From positions 1 to 49,364 of the forward strand of contig QYAI01000249.1 of assembly GCA_003988855.1 (NCBI GenBank): 49,364 nt of DNA, read 5' to 3'. The position numbers were made by a program, and so were the translations under genes. Below the pieces are notes generated by a model. It was not told where the DNA came from and ran no database searches. It saw nothing but the letters and a program-made list of their open reading frames with translations. The DNA is from Arachnopeziza araneosa. Taxonomy: Eukaryota > Ascomycota > Leotiomycetes > Helotiales > Arachnopezizaceae. This document shows, piece by piece, positions 42,952 through 49,364 of the stretch. Positions within the stretch are counted from its first letter, which is position 1. Each line of letters begins with the position of its first letter.

Positions 42952-44337
42952 CTAGACAAAGAACTGATTCTCTGGCCTCGGAAGGCCCAGATGCTCTCTC
43001 AATGTTGTTCCTTCATAATCCTTCCGAAAAAGCCCTCGTTTCTGCAGCTCTGGCACCAACCTCTCCACCACATCATCGAGACCCTGTGGCAAGAAAGGAA
43101 AGGTAATGGTAAATCCATCTGCTCCTTCCTCTTCTAACCATTTACCCATCCCATCCGCGACCGTCTGAGGTGTTCCGACAAAGGCCAAGCCGGAATAACC
43201 GCCATAACGTTGTGCCAACTGCCGGACTGTCAAGCCCTCCTCCTTAGCGAGTTTGAGCACTCCTGCTCGTCCGGTTTTGCTGGCATTTGTGTCTGGGATA
43301 TCATCTGGTAAGGGGGCATCGGGATCAAATCCGGAAGCATCAGAGCCAAGGTTGATAGAAAGTGATGCAATAGCGCTATCGTAATGAACGAAACTATCCA
43401 GATTAAGGCGCTTGGCTTTGGCTTCCTCAACAGTATCACCAATGATTATCAAAGCAGCTGGGAGGATCTTGATATTATCACGATTTCGTCCTGCAGCGGT
43501 GGCTCGTTCTTTGATGTCTGAATATAGTGCTTTTGCAGCCTCCAGATCTCGTGGAGAGCAGAACACAACTTCCGCCGTTTCTGCTGCCAGCTGCCTTCCA
43601 GGTTCAGATTGGCCAGCTTGAACGATAACTGGCCAACCCTGTACCGGCCGGGCAATATTCAGCGGTCCCTTCACCTTCAGATCATCGCCCTTATGATTTA
43701 GGACATGCAACTTCTCTGGATCAAAGTAGACACCGGTCTTTTGATCACGGACAAAAGCATCATCAGCGAAACTATCCCATAGGCCGGTAACAACGTCGTA
43801 AAACTCTCGTGCTCGCTTGTAGCGCTCACTATGTTCAACATGCTCATCCAGACCAAAGTTCTTGGCAGATTCGGGGTTTCCCGTGGTAACAATGTTCCAC
43901 GCTGCTCGGCCGTTGCTGAGATGATCGAGGGAGGCGAAGCGGCGAGCAATATGATAGGGCTCATCGTAGGTTGTTGAGGCCGTTGCTGCAAGCCCGATCT
44001 TCTCCGTTACTTGCGATAATGCCGAGAGCAATGTGAATGGCTCAAAAGATGTTACGGTATGACTTCGCTTCAAGGCCTCAACTGGCATATTCAGCACAGC
44101 CAAATGGTCAGCCATAAAGAAGGCATCAAACTTGGCGTCTTCCAGTTTCTTGATGAACGATTTTAGATGAGTGAGATTAAAATTCGCATCTGGAAAGGCT
44201 CCTGGGTACCTCCAAGCTCCAGTATGCAAGCTGACCGGACGCATGAATGCTGTGAGGTGCAACGACTTTGAATGTTGCTTTGACCTTTTGGTCGGGGTTG
44301 ACTTGGGAGTCGATCTCTTTCGTTTCGTTCCTGCCAT
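42952..44337 (-). CDS. FMN-dependent monooxygenase, NtaA/SnaA/DszA family
   Basis: A single exon of 461 residues. From about residue 26 it matches the bacterial-type luciferase-like family of nitrilotriacetate/dibenzothiophene-sulfone monooxygenases: LHLTAFMRP, then GAWRYPGA, DAFFMADHLAVL, FEPFTLLSALSQVTEKIGL, GRAAWNIVTTGNPESAKNFG, HSERYKRAREFYDVVTGLWD and ARPVQGWPVIVQAGQSEPGR. These enzymes use FMNH2 and O2, supplied by a partner flavin reductase, to oxidise small organic compounds. No reductase gene is visible nearby. The first 25 residues are a basic extension (KRKRSTPKSTPTKRSK) absent from bacterial relatives, which resembles a nuclear signal. The lack of introns and the family distribution suggest an old bacterial origin, which is inference. 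Substrate unknown. Confidence 0.93.
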   Translation of the reverse strand: MAGTKRKRSTPKSTPTKRSKQHSKSLHLTAFMRPVSLHTGAWRYPGAFPDANFNLTHLKSFIKKLEDAKFDAFFMADHLAVLNMPVEALKRSHTVTSFEPFTLLSALSQVTEKIGLAATASTTYDEPYHIARRFASLDHLSNGRAAWNIVTTGNPESAKNFGLDEHVEHSERYKRAREFYDVVTGLWDSFADDAFVRDQKTGVYFDPEKLHVLNHKGDDLKVKGPLNIARPVQGWPVIVQAGQSEPGRQLAAETAEVVFCSPRDLEAAKALYSDIKERATAAGRNRDNIKILPAALIIIGDTVEEAKAKRLNLDSFVHYDSAIASLSINLGSDASGFDPDAPLPDDIPDTNASKTGRAGVLKLAKEEGLTVRQLAQRYGGYSGLAFVGTPQTVADGMGKWLEEEGADGFTITFPFLPQGLDDVVERLVPELQKRGLFRKDYEGTTLREHLGLPRPENQFFV

Positions 44338-45160
44338 TGCTAATAGCGACGATTATGGGATAAAAATATACACTTCCTGGTGATTCGAGACTGAAGTTGC
44401 GGTTATATATAAACAAATCATTGTGGCGATTACAAATGCGAAGTAGTTGTAAGCGTTCATTGGTGGGCTGGTTTCAAGACGCATGGTGTTTGATCACGAC
44501 ATCGCCGGAAGGAGGAAGTGGGGTAATTGACAAATCAAAATCATAGTAATCAGGCTTACTATCTCGTAAAAGCTTTTTCCGAACAGGGAAATAATACTTT
44601 AAGGAAGTCTTCTAGTAAGGCACTATAAAGAAAAGGAATCGTTCCTGCTTCTGAGCGGAATTGTCAAATGATAAAAAAACTTCACCCAAAGCTAAGTCTT
44701 CTCGAGACCCAAGTACTCTCACTATATGTCATCTTTAGCGGGATATACTCTCCCTAGGCTCTTGGACAGGTGGATCGACGCCGGAGCGGGTGGGCATTGT
44801 AGTGATAGTACAAAGGTGGCACGAAGGATAATTCGAATGTGACCGGCGCGGACGTGAATTGGTTGGCGTTTGTTCCTGAGCTTCCGTGACCTTATTCCCA
44901 TTGGCCAACTAGCCAGCCAGCCCTTTCTTTCCTCTCTCACACATTTGAAAATCTGCTCAACTCTTCAATTCTCTCTATCCATCTCCCAAACCTCAATATC
45001 GTGGTGATCGCTCTTTGCAACATACGAGGCCACAAACGAACAGTGTTCTCGAAATGTCGGAGGCAAGCTAAGAAGATAATGGGACTGCCAGCTACACAGA
45101 GGACGATTTTGAACTACTGAAGGTTCTTGAATGATATTTTATAGCTCTCTAAAAATTGAA
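44338..45160. other. Intergenic region
   Basis: This contains the FMN monooxygenase promoter and then sequence with no recognised gene up to the BTB relic. Confidence 0.5.
44403..44413 (-). promoter_or_regulatory. TATA box of the FMN monooxygenase gene
   Basis: The minus strand reads TTATATATAA-like sequence 66-76 bases upstream of the ATG at 44337. Confidence 0.55.
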
Positions 45161-45814
45161 ATGATTGATCTCGTCATGGGAGAAGGAGTTTCATCTGACA
45201 TCTTCAGACTCCATAGCGACAGACTGCGAGAGAAGATACCATAGCTCTATCACGAACCAGTTCAAAGATCTACGTTGAAGAGGGAATTCCAACTATCTTC
45301 AAGTTGTTGGTGGAATGGATACATACAGGTAAAATCCATCCGCATTGAAAGTAGTGTGGAAAGAATGAGGGCCTGCGTTTGACATGAGGGATGAGTTGTT
45401 GAAGGCTTCCCTGGAGGGAAGTATCTTGAAGATTCCTATGTTCATGGATGTGGTGCCCGCTGCGTATGTCGAAGTTTCCAAGAAAGTGGGGAGATTCTTC
45501 ACATCCACGCGTTTGATACCTTCTACAAGAACGTACCAGCAGATATTCCACTCAGGCCATTTGGTACTCTCTTTCTCTGCTATAATCTCCTTAATTCGGA
45601 AGCGGCGAGAGAGCGAGATGTCCATTGGCCACTCTTCGCCAATGAACCTCGTCTCATTGAGACTCAAGAGCTGGATCATAAAAGCAAGGAACTCAGCGGG
45701 TTTGTGGATCACGAAGCAAAAGATCCGAGGATGATGGGTAGGTGCAGATTTCATTGGCACGGTCCTGACGAAGCTCGCCAGGCGAAGACTAATCTCTCAG
45801 CATGGTGGACGTAA
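45161..45814 (+). pseudogene. BTB-family gene remnant
   Basis: The plus strand begins MIDLVMGEGVSSDIFRLHSD, then RLREKIP and a stop at 45242. After further breaks a long BTB-type C-terminal part remains: ILHIHAFDTFYKNVPADIPL, RPFGTLFLCYNLLNSEAARE, PRLIETQELDHKSKELSGF and CRFHWHGPDEARQAKTNLSA, ending at 45812-45814. The Cys/His ending parallels CHFHMHSDQ in the intact gene at 32939. The opposite-strand frame at 45299-45760 is a shadow of this sequence. Multiple stops in the middle mark it as a pseudogene. Confidence 0.65.
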
Positions 45815-46475
45815 ATTATCAGTCCTCTGGTTGATTGGCCGTATTATCTGGAAAGTTTACGATGCCGTGAAGGATGCTCCCGTCTTCCAGACAATAAAGC
45901 TGTTAGCCGATTTAGGTATTGAAATAAAATCCATCCCGGTTTCCTACTCTTACCCACCCTTCGCACACCTATTCAGACTCCTGTTTCAGATGCAACTTCA
46001 TGAAATGAAAACATGTGAGACAGTCCCCCACAAACATCCAACTATCGCCTCGTTCATAATGTTGTTCTTATATGTATGCCAAGATGATATCTTATGGGTA
46101 GTTCAGTAGATCTTGTGTTAAGTTACAAGGCAGATAGAGGCGCGTATCTATTAGGCTTGCAATAGGTAGAGGTTTTAACCTTTTTATAGCCTCGGATCAT
46201 TTGATTTATTGGGAATGTGGAGTCCGAGCCTTGGATGAGAAGGAAGAGGTTGGTTTTCCAATATCTACTGATTTATGGAGCCGTGGTAATGATCAAGGGA
46301 CTGATAAGATCTTCAAGAGGAAGAAGCTTGGTGAGAAACGACTTACCCCAGCCTCTTTGAATGCATGTCATTGTATGTACAGAAAAATTTGGGTTTACTT
46401 CTCCCCAGTTATTTTCGGTGCTTTTTAAAAATTTCCTTCCTCGGTCAAGTGGATGAGACTACCTAGCTAATACTA
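45815..46475. other. Intergenic region
   Basis: No supported gene. Open frames at 45831-46109 and 46201-46428 lack domains and good starts. Confidence 0.45.
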
Positions 46476-48377
46476 TCAATTGATCACTTGGTGATGCCCA
46501 GAATATTTCCAATCCGAAACATAAGTTTTGAACTCCCCATCAACTCCATTTGTAGTCGCATATACACCGAGAAGTGCTCCTAAATTTCACATTAGTACAA
46601 GGTCCCTCAAGTTCAGCGACCAGCTAACCTGTAAAACCCCATGTTAACCCGAGTCCCGGAGCGAATCCAATATCCTGTAGTTGACTCTGATGGCCCACTG
46701 GGCCAGCAGAAAACGTGTAGTGAGTAATATTGGAAGCTGAGATCTGGAGTGAGATTGTTCCATTGAGCCACGCTTCTGGGACTGGAAAGATTGCGATATC
46801 TGGAAAGACAAATTCAGGCACTGTGGTAATGCCACGAAGCCGAAGATGAGGCGTCGCAGTCGAATTTCCGGTATTGGCGGCGTTACTGACAGTCGAACAT
46901 GATGAACACATCACAAATCCGAGATCCCAGTGATGGAGCTTTTTCTCTTAGCGATAGTCACAGCCGAATTGGGAAACTCACTTGATCCAAAAATACCGTG
47001 ACTCCAATTTCTTGCCCTTCTTTGATCACAGTGGTGGTGTCAAAGGTAGTTGAGTATGTAAAAAGGGAATGCACTTGACGTCGAGCGATGAATGTTTGGC
47101 CACCTGGTTCATATGAACGGCCGTCAATACCTGATAGATTTGCAACCGAAGATGTGAGCTCGAGGGTGTTGAGATGCCTATCGGGTGATATCTGATAGCT
47201 TCCAGAAGTAGGAAATCTCCAATGGACAAATTCTGGAGGAATAGTGGAGCCGGGTTTGAAATGCAGGTGTTCTCCTGCCGTAACTAACGACCCTTCACCT
47301 CCTGTAACAGGATCTTCGTCATTTAGATGCCAACCGTTCATATGACCTTGGACGTAGCTGAATACCGGCCACTCTCCTTCTTCCCAAGTTACTGGAGTCA
47401 AGGCAGTTTCTCGTCCCATTGGGTAACTCCCATCTGGACCTTGCCGTACGGTCAATGCAACCCCCCACCAATTTTCGTCTTTATCCTGAAATAAATCTGC
47501 GTGGCCCACATTCTGAAAATACCGAGTCGTATTTACATTCGTTAAAACTGGATTGGCCGGGTCTCCCTCGTACGGACCGGTGATAGACTTCGATCTCGCG
47601 ATTGTAGCTCTATGTCCTGATCCAGTTCCACCTTCCGCAATCATCAGGTAGTAATACCCTTCTTTTCGGTAGAGATGAGGCCCTTCAGGAGCGCTTGCCC
47701 CAGTGCCGTTCCAGATATTGATTATCTTACCCGTTACTCCTGTCTCCAGGTCAATTGGAAGCATCTGGATGCCTGGTTGAACTTGCCAGTCAAAGGTTCC
47801 AGTGATATAAACCTGACCGTCTTCGTCCCAGAATGGTGAAGTGTCGTATCCTGTGAAGTTGAAATGAATTGGTTGAGACCATGTTGATGAATTGTATGGG
47901 TTCTTGCTCGTGAGAATGATATTCTCAAACCGATTAGTGGCATTTTGAGCGTAGTCATCAAAGACAAGTGATGTGATGACGTAGAAAGTCCCATCGCGAT
48001 ATCGTATGGTTGACGCCCAGATTCCACTTGTGGCTCTTTTTATAGTCCCTAGATCCGGTAATTGCTCGGGCCTATTTAAGGCGTTGCTGATGAGCTTCCA
48101 TTTCTGAAGACCTTTACTAGCATGAATAGCTGTGTATTTGTTTGAGATCATATTCAATTCTAATAGTTAGTAGAAACTTACGAATGCCAGGGAACACAAG
48201 AAAACTTGACGAGGCACAAAAGAAGGTATCGTCCCACTCGGGGACGAAGATACAACTGGGATCAGGATGAAAGCCCGGTAGCATGGGATTCGTATATGAA
48301 GAATTAATCCCGAACGCTGGCAGCACCAGTGCTGACATGAATAAGATATACTGCAGAAACATGGCGATGCTGGTCAT
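46476..48377 (-). CDS. Secreted GH43 glycoside hydrolase (beta-xylosidase / alpha-arabinofuranosidase type)
   Basis: Four exons (48182-48377, 46982-48129, 46629-46938, 46476-46579) with introns of 52, 43 and 49 bp give 585 residues. A signal peptide covers about 1-23 (FLQYILFMSALVLPAFG). The five-bladed propeller domain starts with NPMLPGFHPDPSCI, whose Asp39 is the catalytic base. Asp167 (TSPFWDEDGQ) is the expected pKa modulator and Glu214 (ASAPEGPHLYR) the acid. A C-terminal beta-sandwich (FVHWRFPTSGSYQI, VFLDQLHHWDLGFV, GALLGVYATTNG) is typical of GH43 members that attack xylan or arabinoxylan side chains. Three-residue catalytic set, signal and length all fit an active extracellular enzyme. 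An alternative inner ATG is at 48362. The exact specificity is not readable. Confidence 0.94.
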
Positions 48378-49258
48378 GGAGTTGGAGAAAGTTCCCTCCT
48401 TTGACAAGATTCAGGCCAGTGGAGCTGTACCTGCTTTTCGATCTCTCATACATCAGGCTCAATATATTCAAACCAAATACTCTCCTTCCCCGCATAATCA
48501 TTAGTCTGACTATTCTCCATCTCGGTTGCTGTTTACCCGGACACAAATAGTGTTGATGATCACAGCTTCTGGTTTATGTACGCGCTCTGAGGATATGGAA
48601 TAATGTACTGAATAGCCACTCTTATTTTCTCTATGTATAACAGGGCACTTGAGAACATTCCAATCCCTAGGTCCGGAAAGATGGATTGGTACCGTCTCTA
48701 CCCTAGAATCAACATCTTCAGGCTAAATTAAAGTCCTCGGACTTCTGGAGAGCCGCAAGACCTTCGAAAATGGATCTTGAAATGTAATATACGAATGTTC
48801 GTCTTCTGAAGTAGATTGAAATTTCACTTTTTTAGGCAGAATTCCTCCTTACAAAACGTAGCAGCTTGTGGTCTTGGAGGGGTTCGTTTGGTGACCAACC
48901 TGGAAGACAGCACTCTAGAGATGCACGTGAGATATTCGCACGTGATATAGCGCCGCCAACAAATCGGAATCTCAGATTACCTCATCTTGTAGAGTATTTC
49001 CTCAAACAAGATTAGGCCGTGAAACCCAAGGTACTATTGTGTTCAAAAAAGCTATATATATCTATCTACATTTTGAGGGGCAAATATAGGACTTTTGCTT
49101 CTTCTATGAATGGCCTCGGTTGTTTTAGTTAACCGAGATCCCGGGATAAAGCCGGTCCCACAGTAAAGCCGCATCAAAAATCGACGCGTTTATTTGCAAG
49201 CTCCAGAACAACAAGTGCTCTAAAAATAGCCACAACATCCAAATCCACCAAAATTTCT
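48378..49258. other. Intergenic region upstream of the GH43 gene
   Basis: This should hold the GH43 promoter. From 49133 the plus strand stays open in the frame of the transposase that follows, so the element may begin there. Confidence 0.45.
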
Positions 49259-49364
49259 ATGGCAATTGATGCTTTTAATGCTGGCCAATACACAACTTAT
49301 TCTGCAGCTGCCAAAGCCTTTCAATGCGACCCTACAGCAGTTTCACGACGCGCCCGGGGCAAAA
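49259..49364 (+). CDS. Pogo-like transposase, 5' part (cut by window end)
   Basis: From the ATG at 49259 the 35 visible codons form a psq-type helix-turn-helix: MAIDAFNAGQYTTYSAAAKA, then FQCDPTAVSRRARGK. This is the usual N-terminus of fungal pogo/Fot1-like transposases, which bind their own terminal repeats and cut DNA with a DDE domain located farther right. The same frame is open back to 49133 with no earlier ATG, so the start could lie in an upstream exon. No stop is seen in the visible part, unlike the dead copy at 362-741. Confidence 0.75.
   Translation, partial: MAIDAFNAGQYTTYSAAAKAFQCDPTAVSRRARGK

Noticed and set aside
45299..45760. Minus-strand 153-codon frame
   Set aside because: It is the opposite-strand shadow of the BTB remnant, whose plus-strand reading shows the family pattern.

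Overview
The window looks like nuclear DNA of a filamentous ascomycete (Pezizomycotina). Nearly every gene can be rebuilt as several exons split by 42-59 bp GT-AG introns, most with a CTAAC/CTGAC-type branch site. The families present (HET, Zn2Cys6, Clr5, fungal BTB, CBM1, GH43, pogo transposases) are typical of that group. Leotiomycetes would fit, but that is inference. Several relics carry stop codons explained by C-to-T or G-to-A changes, as expected after repeat-induced point mutation (RIP).

Layout. 1-2287 is a mobile-element graveyard: LTR fragments, a dead pogo-like transposase, and a HET-domain gene cut by a TA-flanked terminal repeat. 2686-9834 holds an intradiol dioxygenase, a long gene-poor gap, a beta-rich conserved protein and the mitochondrial phosphate carrier. 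11455-21123 holds four minus-strand genes: a SANT-repeat plus homeodomain protein, a Zn2Cys6 regulator, a secreted FAD oxidase, and a second, smaller SANT/homeodomain protein. 22000-30000 is accessory: a tandem duplicated repeat, a head-to-head pair (a protein with a C-terminal membrane segment and a protein with a trypsin-like catalytic triad), and a decayed Zn2Cys6 regulator. 30300-42266 holds a GPI-anchor-like secreted protein, an intact and a broken BTB gene, a PLC-like phosphodiesterase, a small secreted protein with two CBM1 modules, an F-box-like protein and a Clr5-domain gene with a disturbed 3' half. 42952-49364 holds an NtaA-type FMN monooxygenase, another broken BTB gene, a GH43 glycosidase and the start of a pogo-like transposase.

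How the genes relate. There is no single obvious biosynthetic cluster. Plant-matter functions recur (hydroxyquinol/catechol cleavage, FAD alcohol-type oxidase, CBM1 binder, GH43 xylosidase/arabinosidase), which fits a saprotroph or plant associate. The most unusual unit is the divergent pair at 23884-27536, whose two start regions lie about 100 bp apart. The second is the pair of SANT/homeodomain genes sharing an intron at the same position in helix 3 of the homeodomain. Exon coordinates in the entries were derived by hand from reading frame and splice signals.
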